Assembly: GCF_011516645.4 (NCBI RefSeq)
Contig: NZ_CP088285.1
Location: 2,188,501-2,252,500 of the forward strand
From: Bradyrhizobium septentrionale
Lineage (GTDB): Bacteria > Pseudomonadota > Alphaproteobacteria > Rhizobiales > Xanthobacteraceae
Length of the DNA: 64,000 bases
Reading direction: 5' to 3'
Shown: piece after piece, positions 33,448 through 44,309 of the stretch
How the letters are laid out: each line of letters begins with the position of its first letter
Numbering within the stretch: position 1 is the stretch's first letter
Translations under genes and position numbers: made by a program
Notes under the pieces: generated by a model
Told to the model about the DNA's origin: nothing
Database searches by the model: none
The model's input: only the letters and a program-made list of their open reading frames with translations

Positions 33448-33473
33448 ATTTAGGAAAAGGTTATTCCCTAAAT
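33448..33473. promoter_or_regulatory. TetR operator over its own promoter (copy 1)
   Basis: ATTTAGG (33448-33454) and CCTAAAT (33467-33473) are perfect arms around a 12-bp centre. On the minus strand a -35 TTGATT (33476-33471) and a -10-like CTAAAT (33453-33448) with 17-bp spacing lie within and beside the site. It begins 7 bp upstream of the start codon. Confidence 0.65.
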
Positions 33474-33503
33474 CAATTCACATTTTTGTGCAGCGCGGCA
33501 GGC

Positions 33504-34223
33504 TCAATAATCGCTTCGCGTCCGCTCGACGATCTCCTCGGGCGTGTGGTTTTCGCCGATCGACATCGCGCAGATCCGCGACAAATGCAGATAGGACAGT
33601 CCGGTCTCCTCGGCCCAGGCGTTGAATTGCGCCTGCACCTTGGCGAGATCGCGCTTCGACTTGACCTCCTCGGCAATATCGAGGCCGGCATCGCGCAGGC
33701 AGGCGACGACGTCGCGCGAGGTGACGAAGCCGTCCCAGCCGAGAAAGCGCAGCAGCATCTGCCCGGTGTTGCCGCCGAGCCGGCTGCCGCGCTTGGTCAG
33801 CAGATCAAGCAATCCGACCTCATCCGACGATGGCCAGGCCGCGAGGAATTTGCCGAAGCTGCCGTGCTCGCGCGCGATCTCCTGCACGAAGCGGCCATTG
33901 TCGCGCACGGACATGATCTTGGCGCCGTTGCGCACGATCCGGGTGTCGCTGGTCAGCTTCTCCCAGAATTCATCTGATTTGAAGGCGAGCTTGGCGGGCT
34001 GAAAGCCGAGGAACGCCTGCTCGAAACCCTCCCATTTGGCGTCGATCACGCTCCAGGCAAAGCCTGCGCAGAACACGCGCCTGGTCATCTCGGCCAGCAC
34101 GCGGTCGTCGCAGAGCTTTGCCAGCGCTTTGGCGTCCGCCGGCGGCCGCAGCAGTTTCTCCAGTGCCTTCGGCCCGCCCTTGCGCTTCTCAGCGCGCGCG
34201 CGGATCACCTTGAACGATGTCAC
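33504..34223 (-). CDS. DNA-3-methyladenine glycosylase I-like protein
   Basis: 239 residues from the GTG at 34223, chosen because GGAGG lies 5 bases upstream; the longer ATG-initiated frame (34400) runs through an intergenic repeat and is spurious. Family features: EKRKGGPKALEKLL, GFAWSVIDAKWEGFEQAFLGF, REHGSFGKFLAAWP, SRLGGNTGQMLLRFLGWDGFVTSRDVVACLRDAGLD. It excises alkylated adenine in base-excision repair. The variant lacks the zinc-binding Cys/His pair of classic Tag, as do related alphaproteobacterial proteins. Confidence 0.85.
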   Translation of the reverse strand: MTSFKVIRARAEKRKGGPKALEKLLRPPADAKALAKLCDDRVLAEMTRRVFCAGFAWSVIDAKWEGFEQAFLGFQPAKLAFKSDEFWEKLTSDTRIVRNGAKIMSVRDNGRFVQEIAREHGSFGKFLAAWPSSDEVGLLDLLTKRGSRLGGNTGQMLLRFLGWDGFVTSRDVVACLRDAGLDIAEEVKSKRDLAKVQAQFNAWAEETGLSYLHLSRICAMSIGENHTPEEIVERTRSDY

Positions 34224-34354
34224 GCCGTCCTCCCCCTTTTCGATCTCGAACCGTTGCAGCGAACGGTAATTCGCCCGTCGCGTCGTGGCAAACCGGGGAA
34301 GTGGGCGCCTCACACACGATCGTCGTTCTCGCAAAAGCCAGGACCCATTTGCGG

Positions 34355-34522
34355 TGTCATCACCCGCGAAAGCGGTGATCCGGTATTCCAGAGACGCCAC
34401 CGCTTGAATCGAGAAGCTGCGGCGTACTGGATCGCCCGGTGCCGTCTACGCCAAGGCTTCGACGGGGCTTTCGCTCTCAGGCACGCCGAAGCTTTAGCGG
34501 AGGCGGCGAGCCGGGCGATGAC
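34355..34522. repeat. CATCGCCCGG/TACTGGATC repeat, copy 2, with a nested insertion
   Basis: Same unit as 13080-13183, in inverted orientation. The CGCCCGG...CCGGGCG arm is split: between ATCGCCCGGT (about 34430-34440) and GAGCCGGGCGATGAC lies a palindromic insert with CGCCAAGGCTTCG and CGAAGCTTTAGCG arms. Confidence 0.65.
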
Positions 34523-34576
34523 CGTGGGTTGCATCGCCCCTTGCAAAACCCGGCGAGCACGGCATGGTTGTGGCCG

Positions 34577-35290
34577 ATGCCCGCCAAAGCCAGTGACAGC
34601 ACCGATCAGCCCGACGAGACGCCGCATTATCACGGTCATCGCGAACGGCTGCGCGAGCGTTTCCATGCGGCGGGGGCCGACGCGCTGACCGACTATGAGC
34701 TGCTCGAGATGGCGCTGTTCGCTGCCATCCCGCGCCGCGATACCAAGCCATTGGCCAAGGCGCTGCTGAAGAAGTTCGGCTCCTTCGCCGAGGTCGTGCA
34801 CGCGCCGGTGGCGCGGCTGCGCGAGGTCGAGGGCATCAAGGACGCCTCGATCAACCAGCTCAAGCTGCTGGCGGCCGCCGCCGGCCGGATCGCCAAGGGC
34901 GAGATCAAGCGCAACATCGCGCTGTCGTCCTGGAACGACGTCATCGACTATTGCCGCACCGGCATGGCGTTCGCCGACAAGGAGCAATTCCGCCTGCTGT
35001 TCCTCGACAAGCGCAACCAGCTGATCGCCGACGAGGTGCAGCAGACCGGCACCGTCGACCACACCCCGGTCTATCCGCGCGAGGTGATCAAGCGCGCGCT
35101 GGAATTGTCGGCGACCGCGCTGATCCTGGTGCACAATCACCCCTCTGGCGACCCGACGCCGTCGCAGGCCGACATCCAGATGACGAAAGCGATCGTCGAT
35201 ATCGCAAAACCGCTCGGCATCGCCGTGCACGACCACATCATCGTCGGCAAGAACGGGCATACGAGCTTCAAGGGGATGCGGCTGATTTAG
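34577..35290 (+). CDS. radC: RadC family protein (JAB/MPN domain)
   Basis: 237 residues from the ATG at 34577; the frame is open upstream across a repeat. N-terminal helix-hairpin-helix-like region (about 20-95: [43 protein letters not shown]) and a C-terminal JAB metalloprotease-like domain with the zinc motif [14 protein letters not shown]. The biological role is not established; the original link to repair was later withdrawn for E. coli. Confidence 0.92.
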   Translation: MPAKASDSTDQPDETPHYHGHRERLRERFHAAGADALTDYELLEMALFAAIPRRDTKPLAKALLKKFGSFAEVVHAPVARLREVEGIKDASINQLKLLAAAAGRIAKGEIKRNIALSSWNDVIDYCRTGMAFADKEQFRLLFLDKRNQLIADEVQQTGTVDHTPVYPREVIKRALELSATALILVHNHPSGDPTPSQADIQMTKAIVDIAKPLGIAVHDHIIVGKNGHTSFKGMRLI

Positions 35291-35315
35291 CATTGCACTC
35301 AACAAGCCCCCCGCT

Positions 35316-35437
35316 GTCGTCCCGGCGAAGGCCGGGACCCATTACCACAGGGGTGAATTGTTGAAGCGGGCTGCGGCCCCAGCATCGCCAACCAACTGAT
35401 ATCTGGGGTTATGGGTCCCGGCCTTCGCCGGGACGAC
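35316..35437. repeat. GTCGTCCCGGCGAAGGCCGGGACC bipartite repeat, copy 2
   Basis: Same arms as 16762-16883, and both copies have GGGGTTATGGGTCC before the right arm; the middle part differs. Confidence 0.8.
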
Positions 35438-35474
35438 GGTGTTAGTCTGATTCAATGTGAAACAGCTTTTTCGG

Positions 35475-35577
35475 TGTCATCACCCGCGAAAGCGGGTGAT
35501 CCAGTATTCCAGAGACAGTCGTGTTTGAACGGATGGGCCTCGGCGTACTGGATCGCCCGGTCAAGCCGGGCGATGAC
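35475..35577. repeat. CATCGCCCGG/TACTGGATC repeat, copy 3 (intact)
   Basis: Inverted relative to the copy at 13080-13183; both palindromic arms intact. Reference for recognising the insert in copy 2. Confidence 0.8.
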
Positions 35578-35780
35578 AGCGTGGATGAAGACAAGGCTTC
35601 GCATTCTCGCGACATGGTGCGCAATTGGGCACCTGGGAGCATCGCGAAGCAAGGCCCGGAATGACGATGGCGTCATACGAACCACGCGCGATTGCCGCTA
35701 GAATACCAATGCAACGTTTTTCGCGCGGCGGCGTTTGTTGCAGGTTGATTTGATGGCATTATTGCAGGGCTGGGGGACCG

Positions 35781-37895
35781 ATGTCCGATTTCGTCGTTGA
35801 GGAGGGGCTGCCCTATCCGCTCGGTGCGCATTGGAGCGGCCGCGGCACCAACTTCGCAGTGTTTTCCGCCAATGCCACCAAGGTCGAAATCTGCCTGTTC
35901 GACGGCGAACGCGAGACCCACCGCTTCGAGCTGCCCGAATATACCGACCAGGTGTTTCACGGCTTCATCAACGGCGTGCAGCCGGGGACGTTCTACGGCT
36001 TTCGCGTCTACGGCCCGTACCAGCCCGACGGCGGCCACCGCTTCAATCCGAACAAGCTGCTGCTCGATCCCTACGCGCGCGCCCATGCCGGCAGCCTGAC
36101 ATGGAATCCGGCGGTGTTCGGCTACAAGATGGAAAGCGGCGACGATCTGACGTTCGACGAGCGCGACAGCGCGCCGTTCATGCCGAAATGCGTCGTGTGC
36201 GATCCCAATTTCGACTGGGCCCAGGAGCCGCAACGGCAGGAAGCCCACTGGGACGAGACCGTCGTCTACGAGACCCACGTCAAGGGCTTTACCAAGCAGC
36301 ATCCCGGCATCCCCGAGAACCTGCGCGGCACCTATGCCGGCCTCGGCTCGAACGCCGCGATCGACTATCTGAAGGCGCTCGGCATCACCTCGGTCGAGCT
36401 GCTGCCGGTGCACTCCTTCATCAACGACAGCAATTTGCTGAAAAAGCATCTCACCAATTACTGGGGCTACAACACGATCGGCTTCTTCGCGCCGGACCCG
36501 CGCTACGCCGCCGATGTTCCGAACAGCCTGCGCGAATTCAAGGAGATGGTGTCGCGGCTGCATGGCGCCGGCCTCGAGGTGATCCTCGACGTCGTCTACA
36601 ACCACACCGCCGAAGGCAATGAGCGCGGCCCGACGCTGTCGTTCAAGGGCATCGACAATGCGAGCTACTACCGGCTGTTCCCCGACAAGCGGCGCTACTA
36701 CATCAACGATACCGGCACCGGCAACACCGTGAACCTGTCGCACCCGCGGGTGATCCAGCTGGTGATGGACAGCCTGCGCTACTGGGCCGGCCACATGCAT
36801 GTCGACGGCTTCCGCTTCGATCTCGGCACCATCCTGGCGCGCGAGGTCTACGGCTTCGACGAGCAGTCCGGTTTCCTGAAGGCGATGAATCAGGACCCGC
36901 TGCTCGCCACCGTCAAGCTGATCGCCGAGCCCTGGGACTGCGGCCCCGGCGGCTATCAGGTCGGCGGCTTTCCGGCGGGCTGGGCGGAATGGAACGACAA
37001 GTACCGCAACATTGTGCGCGACTTCTGGCGCGGTGAAGCCACGCCCGGCGCGCTGGCGCCGCGGCTGCTCGGCTCACACGACGTGTTCAACCGCGAGGGA
37101 CGCCGCACCTGGGCCAGCATCAACTTCATCACCGCCCACGACGGCTTCACGCTGAACGACTGGGCGAGCTACAACTTTAAGCACAACGAGGCCAACGGCG
37201 AGAACAACAACGACGGCACCTCCGACAATCATTCCTGGAATTGCGGCACCGAGGGCCCGACCGACAACCCTGATATCCGCAGCCTGCGCGAGCGACAGAA
37301 GCGTAACATGCTGGCGACCCTGCTGGCCTCGCAGGGCACGCCGATGCTGCTCGGCGGCGACGAGTTCGGCCGCACCCAGCGCGGCAACAACAACGCCTAT
37401 TGCCAGGACAACGACATCTCCTGGTTCGACTGGAATTTGTCCGCCGACGCGGAGAAGCAGCTCGCCTTCACCAGGCGGATGATCAAGCTGCGGCGCGATT
37501 ATCCGATCCTGCGCCGCAGCCGCTTCCTCTCCGGCGATCGCGACGCCGAGCTCAACATCCGCGACGTGGTCTGGATCAGCACGTCAGGCGTCGAGATGAC
37601 GCAGGCCGACTGGACGACCGGCTGGATCAAATGTTTTGCCGCGCTGCTCGACGGCCGCGCGCGCAAGAGCGCGATCGCACGCGAGGGCGAGGACGACACC
37701 GTGCTTGTCATCCTCAACAGCTATGAGGGCGAGGTCGACTTCAAGCTGCCGATGACCGGCGCCGGCGCGCACTGGTCTCTGCTGCTCGATACCAGCGCGC
37801 CGGAGCAAGCGGCGGGCGCGCAATTCGCGTTCGACAGCACCTACAAGGTGACGGACCGCTCGTTCGTGCTGCTCACGACCGGTGAGGTGAAATAG
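35781..37895 (+). CDS. glgX: Glycogen debranching enzyme
   Basis: 704 residues. N-terminal carbohydrate-binding module 48 (about 10-115, GAHWSGRGTNFAVFSANAT) and a GH13 alpha-amylase barrel. The catalytic residues are visible: nucleophile Asp in DGFRFDLGT, acid/base Glu in LIAEPWDCGPGGYQ and the third Asp in NFITAHDGFTLND. It removes alpha-1,6 branches from glycogen limit dextrins left by phosphorylase. Family-standard length. No other glg gene is nearby. Confidence 0.96.
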   Translation: MSDFVVEEGLPYPLGAHWSGRGTNFAVFSANATKVEICLFDGERETHRFELPEYTDQVFHGFINGVQPGTFYGFRVYGPYQPDGGHRFNPNKLLLDPYARAHAGSLTWNPAVFGYKMESGDDLTFDERDSAPFMPKCVVCDPNFDWAQEPQRQEAHWDETVVYETHVKGFTKQHPGIPENLRGTYAGLGSNAAIDYLKALGITSVELLPVHSFINDSNLLKKHLTNYWGYNTIGFFAPDPRYAADVPNSLREFKEMVSRLHGAGLEVILDVVYNHTAEGNERGPTLSFKGIDNASYYRLFPDKRRYYINDTGTGNTVNLSHPRVIQLVMDSLRYWAGHMHVDGFRFDLGTILAREVYGFDEQSGFLKAMNQDPLLATVKLIAEPWDCGPGGYQVGGFPAGWAEWNDKYRNIVRDFWRGEATPGALAPRLLGSHDVFNREGRRTWASINFITAHDGFTLNDWASYNFKHNEANGENNNDGTSDNHSWNCGTEGPTDNPDIRSLRERQKRNMLATLLASQGTPMLLGGDEFGRTQRGNNNAYCQDNDISWFDWNLSADAEKQLAFTRRMIKLRRDYPILRRSRFLSGDRDAELNIRDVVWISTSGVEMTQADWTTGWIKCFAALLDGRARKSAIAREGEDDTVLVILNSYEGEVDFKLPMTGAGAHWSLLLDTSAPEQAAGAQFAFDSTYKVTDRSFVLLTTGEVK

Positions 37896-37908
37896 CCCTG
37901 TAGGGCGG

Positions 37909-37963
37909 ATGAGCGAAGCGACATCCGGGAACCGTGCGTCGCCCCCCATGTCGCTTCGCTCAT
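37909..37963. repeat. Perfect 16-bp inverted repeat (ATGAGCGAAGCGACAT)
   Basis: 37909-37924 pairs exactly with 37948-37963. The unit is genus-typical (GTAGGGCGGATGAGCGAAGCG...GCTTCGCTCATGCGGGCTAC) and starts just after the glgX stop, so it may act as a terminator hairpin. Confidence 0.75.
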
Positions 37964-38021
37964 GCGGGCTACGAAGCTGCTGACGCGGCCAGCCGCTACG
38001 CTTCATCCAGGTCCGCCTTCT

Positions 38022-38132
38022 CCTTCCCCCTGAAAGGGGGAAGATCGGGATGGGGGTCTGCCAAAGGCGACGCTCTCAGCGGGGAGAGCAGATCCCCACC
38101 CGCTTTGCTCTGCCGAGCAAAGCGAGCGGTGC
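38022..38132. repeat. CTTCCCCCTGAAAGGGGG repeat, copy 1
   Basis: Begins CTCCTTCCCCCTGAAAGGGGG, contains GATCCCCACCCGCTTTGCTCTG and ends with an AGCAAAGCG element. A second copy is at 58321-58445. Confidence 0.7.
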
Positions 38133-38140
38133 GCCTTCCT

Positions 38141-39028
38141 TCAAACCGTGCACGCCTGCACGATCTTCGGCAGAAAGCTCTGGCAAAAATCCAGATAGGT
38201 TCTGACGATGGTCGATTGGTGACGATGCGGCGGATAGAGCAGGTTGAGCGACCACTCCGGCAGCGGATGCTGCGGCAGCAATCGGACCAGGCGCTTCTCG
38301 CGGATCGGCGCCGCCGCAAGGAACGGCGGCAGCTCGGTGACCACATCGCCACGCAGCGCGCGCCTGCACAAATGCTCGTAGTCGTTGGTGGCCAGCACCG
38401 CCCTGGGCTCCACAACATGCCCGCCCAAGTCCCAGCGCGCCTGCTCATCGATGCGCGAGGCCCATGTCGCGCATGGCAGATCATGCAGCGCATCCGGATG
38501 TCCGGGCACCCCGAGGCGCTTCACCAGTTGCGGGCTGGCCACGAGGATATTGCGGGACGAAAGCAGGTGTCGCGCCACCATGGCCTCGTGAACGATCGCA
38601 CCGACACGAAGCGCGACATCGATGCCGTCCTCGACCAGGTCGACGCGACGCTCGGTCGTGTAGAGGTAAATCTCGATATCGGGATAGCGCCGCTGGAACG
38701 CGGCCAGCAGCTCCCACCACGGCTCGAACGTCGGCGGCAATGACAGCCGCAAGCGTCCTTTCAGATGAGCCTGGTCGTTCACGACCACCTGCTCGGCCTC
38801 GAGCAGCGTCTCGATCCCGCGGCCGGCATGTTCGTAAAGCCTGGCGCCGGCGTCGGTGAGCCTGGCGCCGCGCACCGAGCGCTCAAGCAACTGGACCTTG
38901 AGCTGCCGCTCCAGATCGCGGATGCGGCGGCTCAATGTCGGCAGCGGCATTGCAAGGCGCGTGGCTGCCGCGGACAGGCTGCCCGCCTGCACGACCGCAA
39001 CAAACATCCTGACGGCGTTGAGATCCAT
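38141..39028 (-). CDS. LysR family transcriptional regulator
   Basis: 295 residues. N-terminal winged HTH (about 2-60: LNAVRMFVAVVQAGSLSAAATRLAMPLPTLSRRIRDLERQ), then a substrate-binding domain (about 90-290) with LKGRLRLSLPPTFEPWWELL and YPDIEIYLYTTERRVDLVEDGIDVALRVG. Divergent from a DUF1254 gene. A perfect 7-bp dyad starts 8 bp before its start codon, fitting autoregulation and control of the neighbour. Confidence 0.9.
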   Translation of the reverse strand: MDLNAVRMFVAVVQAGSLSAAATRLAMPLPTLSRRIRDLERQLKVQLLERSVRGARLTDAGARLYEHAGRGIETLLEAEQVVVNDQAHLKGRLRLSLPPTFEPWWELLAAFQRRYPDIEIYLYTTERRVDLVEDGIDVALRVGAIVHEAMVARHLLSSRNILVASPQLVKRLGVPGHPDALHDLPCATWASRIDEQARWDLGGHVVEPRAVLATNDYEHLCRRALRGDVVTELPPFLAAAPIREKRLVRLLPQHPLPEWSLNLLYPPHRHQSTIVRTYLDFCQSFLPKIVQACTV

Positions 39029-39035
39029 CCGGCAT

Positions 39036-39055
39036 TCCTACCATATTCGGTAGGA
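39036..39055. promoter_or_regulatory. Perfect dyad between LysR and DUF1254 genes
   Basis: TCCTACC (39036-39042) and GGTAGGA (39049-39055) with a 6-bp ATATTC centre. Located 8 bp upstream of the LysR ATG, about 80 bp upstream of the DUF1254 gene. Candidate LysR operator. Confidence 0.5.
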
Positions 39056-39135
39056 TGTCTGCCAATCTTGGTCATTCATTTTCGTATTTGGATGGACTAC
39101 CAGCTCGCGCGGACAGGACCTCATCCGGAGCCCCT

Positions 39136-40164
39136 ATGAAAACGAACATCGTGGCAGCCATGTCATTTGCATTGGCGGGAACCATCGCGTCCGCACAAAC
39201 ACCACCATCGGCCCCGCAGCGCGTCACCATCGACACCTACAACCGCGCGCAGACCGATACCTACTTCGCCGGGGTAGCCGGCAGCGGCGGCTACGGAAAA
39301 TTCCGCCATGGCCGCGAGCTTGCTGCTCCGGTGCAGCAGGGCATCGTCCGCCCCAACCGCGACACGCTGTACTCGCTTGCGGTGTTCGATCTCGACGCCG
39401 GACCGGTGACCATCGAGCTGCCCGGCGGCGCCAGGCGTTTCATGGCAATGCAAATCGTCAATGAAGACCAGTACACCCTTGCGGTCCATTACGGCGCCGG
39501 CCGCCACACCCTGACCCGCGAGGCGGTCGGAACGCGCTACGCCGTAGCGGTCGTCCGCTTCCAGGTCGATTTTGCGAACGCCGAGGAGGTCAGGCAGGTT
39601 CACGCCCTGCAGGACGCGGTCAAGGCCAGCCAGGACCGGCCCGGCGCATTCGAGATCCCGAACTGGGATGCGACAAGCCTGAAGACGGTGAAAGCCGCGC
39701 TGATGCAGCTTGGCGCCACGGTCTCCGATACGCGGCGGATGTTCGGCGCCAACGCGCATCAGGTCGATCCGGTGCGACACCTGATCGGAAGCGCGATGTT
39801 GTGGGGCGGCAATCCGGAGCAGGACGCGCTTTATCTTCCGATCACGCCCGCGCGCAACGACGGCGGCACCATCTACCGGCTGACGGTCAGGGATATCCCG
39901 GTCGATGGTTTCTGGTCGCTTACCGTCTACAACAGTGAAGGCTATCTGCAACCGAACCCGGCCAATGCCTATGCGGTGAACAGCATCACCGCGAAGCAAG
40001 CTTCCGATGGCGCGGTCACCATCCAGTTCGGCGGCTGCGATGGCAAGGTCGCCAACTGCCTGCCGATCGCGCCGGGGTGGAATTACACGGTACGGCTGTT
40101 CCAACCGCGCGCCGAGATCCTTGACGGCAGCTGGAAATTTCCCGAGGCGCAGCCTGCGGACTGA
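39136..40164 (+). CDS. Exported DUF1254 (and DUF1214-like) protein
   Basis: 342 residues from the ATG at 39136 (CCGGAG about 9 bases upstream); the frame is open upstream. Signal peptide MKTNIVAAMSFALAGTIASA. DUF1254 features YNRAQTDTYFAGVAG, GIVRPNRDTLYSLAVFDLDAGPVTIELPG and MAMQIVNEDQYT, then a DUF1214-like C-terminal part with DGFWSLTVYNSEGYLQPNPANAYAVNS. Two Cys near the end (GGCDGKVANC) may pair. Periplasmic; the family has no known function. Confidence 0.85.
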   Translation: MKTNIVAAMSFALAGTIASAQTPPSAPQRVTIDTYNRAQTDTYFAGVAGSGGYGKFRHGRELAAPVQQGIVRPNRDTLYSLAVFDLDAGPVTIELPGGARRFMAMQIVNEDQYTLAVHYGAGRHTLTREAVGTRYAVAVVRFQVDFANAEEVRQVHALQDAVKASQDRPGAFEIPNWDATSLKTVKAALMQLGATVSDTRRMFGANAHQVDPVRHLIGSAMLWGGNPEQDALYLPITPARNDGGTIYRLTVRDIPVDGFWSLTVYNSEGYLQPNPANAYAVNSITAKQASDGAVTIQFGGCDGKVANCLPIAPGWNYTVRLFQPRAEILDGSWKFPEAQPAD

Positions 40165-40281
40165 GCCGCGTCCGGTGCCGCGATCCTCCACCCAAGGTCC
40201 CTCCCCGCGACCCCGCCGGCCAATTGACATTCGGCCGCGGGGTGCCAGACTTTGGCAAAAATACAGGGTGGAGACCTCTGG

Positions 40282-42147
<1,866 letters not shown>

Positions 42148-42250
42148 ACGAGGATATGCTCGTTCCGGGTCTCGTCGCGCAGTCGTGTTCCGGCCGTGCC
42201 GGGAAAGGTGCTATCCTGCAGCTTTCATGCAACGCCATGGAGCGGGTCCC

Positions 42251-43834
42251 ATGACACGGTTTCCCCTCGCTGTGGTCGTTGGCCTGGTTGCCGCGACCAT
42301 TTCGCAGCCTGCTGCCTCACATTCCGAAGACCAACGATTGGGCAAAGTGCATTTTGCGACATCCTGCAAGCCGGAGGCGCAGGAGCTGTTCGATCGCGCC
42401 ATGCTGTATCAGCATTCGTTCTGGTACAGCGCATCGCGCCGCACCTTCGAGGAGGTGCTCGAGGCCGACCCGCAATGCGCCATCGCCTATTGGGGCATCG
42501 CGCTCAGCTATCTGTACAATCCGCATGCGCCACCGCCGCCGGACAACCTGCCGCTCGGTCTCGCAGCCGTGAAGAAAGGCCAGGCGCTGGGTGCGCAGAC
42601 GCCGCGCGAGCAAGAATACATCAATGCGATCGCCGCGATGTATGTCGACTATGACAAGGTCGATCACCGCGCCCGCGTACAGCGATTCCTCGCCGCCGAA
42701 GAGCAGGTCGCGACCCACTATGCCGACGATGACGAGGCGCAGATCGCCTATGCGATCACGCTCAATGTCGCGGCGTCCCCGACCGACAAGACCTATGCCA
42801 ACCAGCTGAAAGGCGCGGCACTGCTCGAGCCGATCTTCAAGCGCCAGCCCGAGCACCCGGGCGTCGCGCATTATCTGATCCATCTCTACGACTATCCGAC
42901 GCTGGCGGAGAAAGGCCTCGACGCGGCGATGCGCTATGCCAAGATCGCGGCCCGCGCGCCGCATGCCCAGCACATGCCGTCGCACATCTTCACCCGCGTC
43001 GGCTACTGGAAGGAATCGATCGCCTCGAACAAGGAATCCGCGCGCATCGCCAAGGAAGACGGTGAACAGCAGGATCAGGCGCATGCGATGGACTATCTGG
43101 TCTATGCCTATCTGCAGCTCGGCCAGGACAAGGAGGCGCGCGCGGTGGTCGACGAACTCGGCAAGCTCGAGTTCAAGCTCGATCGGTTCGCAGGCCCCTA
43201 CGCGGTGGCGGCAAGCCAGGCCCGCTATGTGTTCGAACGCGGCGACTGGAAGGCGGCTGCCGCACTTGAAGTGCGTCCGACCAAGTACGCCTATGCGGAT
43301 GCCATCACCTATTTTGCCCGCGCGGTCGGCGCCGCGCGCTCCGGTGATCCGGCGGCGGCCAAGGCCGATATCGCGCAGCTCGTCGCGTTGCGCGACAAGC
43401 TCAAGGACGCAAAGGACGCCTATTGGTCCAACATCGTCGACATCCAGCAGCAGATCGCGAGCGCCTGGGTGCTGTACGCCGAAGGCAAATTTGACGAGGC
43501 GCTCAGCGCGATGAATGCCGCAGCAGAAGCGGAAGACAAGACCGAGAAGCATCCCGTCACCCCGGGACCGCTGGCGCCGGCGCGCGAGCTCTACGCGGCG
43601 ATGCTGCTCGATCGCGGCAAGGCGAAGGAGGCGTTGGCCGCCTATGAGGCCGTGCTCAAGAAGGAGCCCAATCGGCTGGCGGCCTATCTCGGCATGATCA
43701 AGAGCGCCAAGGCCTCCGGCGATCAGGCCAAGACCCAGGAATGCGCGGTGCAGATCGCCCGGCTCACTGCGGATTCCGACGTATCGAGGCCGGAGCTGAT
43801 CGAATTGCGCCAGACAACCGGAAGCAAGCTCTGA
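42251..43834 (+). CDS. Exported tetratricopeptide repeat protein
   Basis: 527 residues from the ATG at 42251. Signal peptide MTRFPLAVVVGLVAATISQPAAS, then HSEDQRLGKVHFATSCKPEAQELFDRAMLYQHSFWY and TPR helices along the whole chain; PHAQHMPSHIFTRVGYW is a conserved His/Phe segment. Homologues in alphaproteobacteria are of unknown function; role as a periplasmic scaffold is likely. The next gene overlaps its stop (TGATG), so both are translationally coupled. Confidence 0.8.
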   Translation: MTRFPLAVVVGLVAATISQPAASHSEDQRLGKVHFATSCKPEAQELFDRAMLYQHSFWYSASRRTFEEVLEADPQCAIAYWGIALSYLYNPHAPPPPDNLPLGLAAVKKGQALGAQTPREQEYINAIAAMYVDYDKVDHRARVQRFLAAEEQVATHYADDDEAQIAYAITLNVAASPTDKTYANQLKGAALLEPIFKRQPEHPGVAHYLIHLYDYPTLAEKGLDAAMRYAKIAARAPHAQHMPSHIFTRVGYWKESIASNKESARIAKEDGEQQDQAHAMDYLVYAYLQLGQDKEARAVVDELGKLEFKLDRFAGPYAVAASQARYVFERGDWKAAAALEVRPTKYAYADAITYFARAVGAARSGDPAAAKADIAQLVALRDKLKDAKDAYWSNIVDIQQQIASAWVLYAEGKFDEALSAMNAAAEAEDKTEKHPVTPGPLAPARELYAAMLLDRGKAKEALAAYEAVLKKEPNRLAAYLGMIKSAKASGDQAKTQECAVQIARLTADSDVSRPELIELRQTTGSKL

Positions 43835-44253
43835 TGCTGCGGACACCATGGCGCAACAATGGATGGCGCAACGGTGCGGCGGCGCTGCTCGGCGCCGTCG
43901 GACTATCGCTGTGCCATGTGCCGCCGCTCGGCGCGATGGAGATCCTCGGTCAGGCCGGCGTGCTCGGCGAATGGGAGCTGACCGGGCATCTCACTGAAAG
44001 CGAACCCGGCGCACGAAAACAATTCTCCGGACCGCTGAAGATGAAGCATGTCGGAATCTGCACCCAGGACGGACCGGAGGAGCGGGCCGGAGAGATCAGG
44101 CTGCAACTCGCGGGGCCGGATTCGCAGGTGACGGCGGAGCTGGTGCTGGACGGCGCGCCCTGCACCTACAGCGCCCGCAAGACGCATGCCTATGAGGGAA
44201 CGCTGTCGTGCGCGGGGCGCGCGCCGGTCCCGCTGATGGTGTGGCTCAAGTAG
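43834..44253 (+). CDS. Small exported protein coupled to TPR gene
   Basis: 139 residues; the ATG overlaps the TGA of the TPR gene (TGATG at 43832-43836). Signal peptide region about 12-33 (AAALLGAVGLSLCHVPPLGA). The mature part begins MEILGQAGVLGEWELTGHLTE and holds three conserved Cys (ICTQDG, APCTYS, LSCAGR), suggesting a small disulfide-stabilised beta protein. Function unknown; probably partners the TPR protein in the periplasm. Confidence 0.7.
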   Translation: MLRTPWRNNGWRNGAAALLGAVGLSLCHVPPLGAMEILGQAGVLGEWELTGHLTESEPGARKQFSGPLKMKHVGICTQDGPEERAGEIRLQLAGPDSQVTAELVLDGAPCTYSARKTHAYEGTLSCAGRAPVPLMVWLK

Positions 44254-44309
44254 CCGTTGCTGGATCGCCCCTCGCGCCACAGTCGAAGCGCTTGCGCTAT
44301 GGTGACGGA

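Noticed and set aside
34224..34400. 59-codon N-terminal extension of the 3-methyladenine glycosylase
   Set aside because: It translates an intergenic repeat; a GTG with a good GGAGG at 34223 matches the family start.
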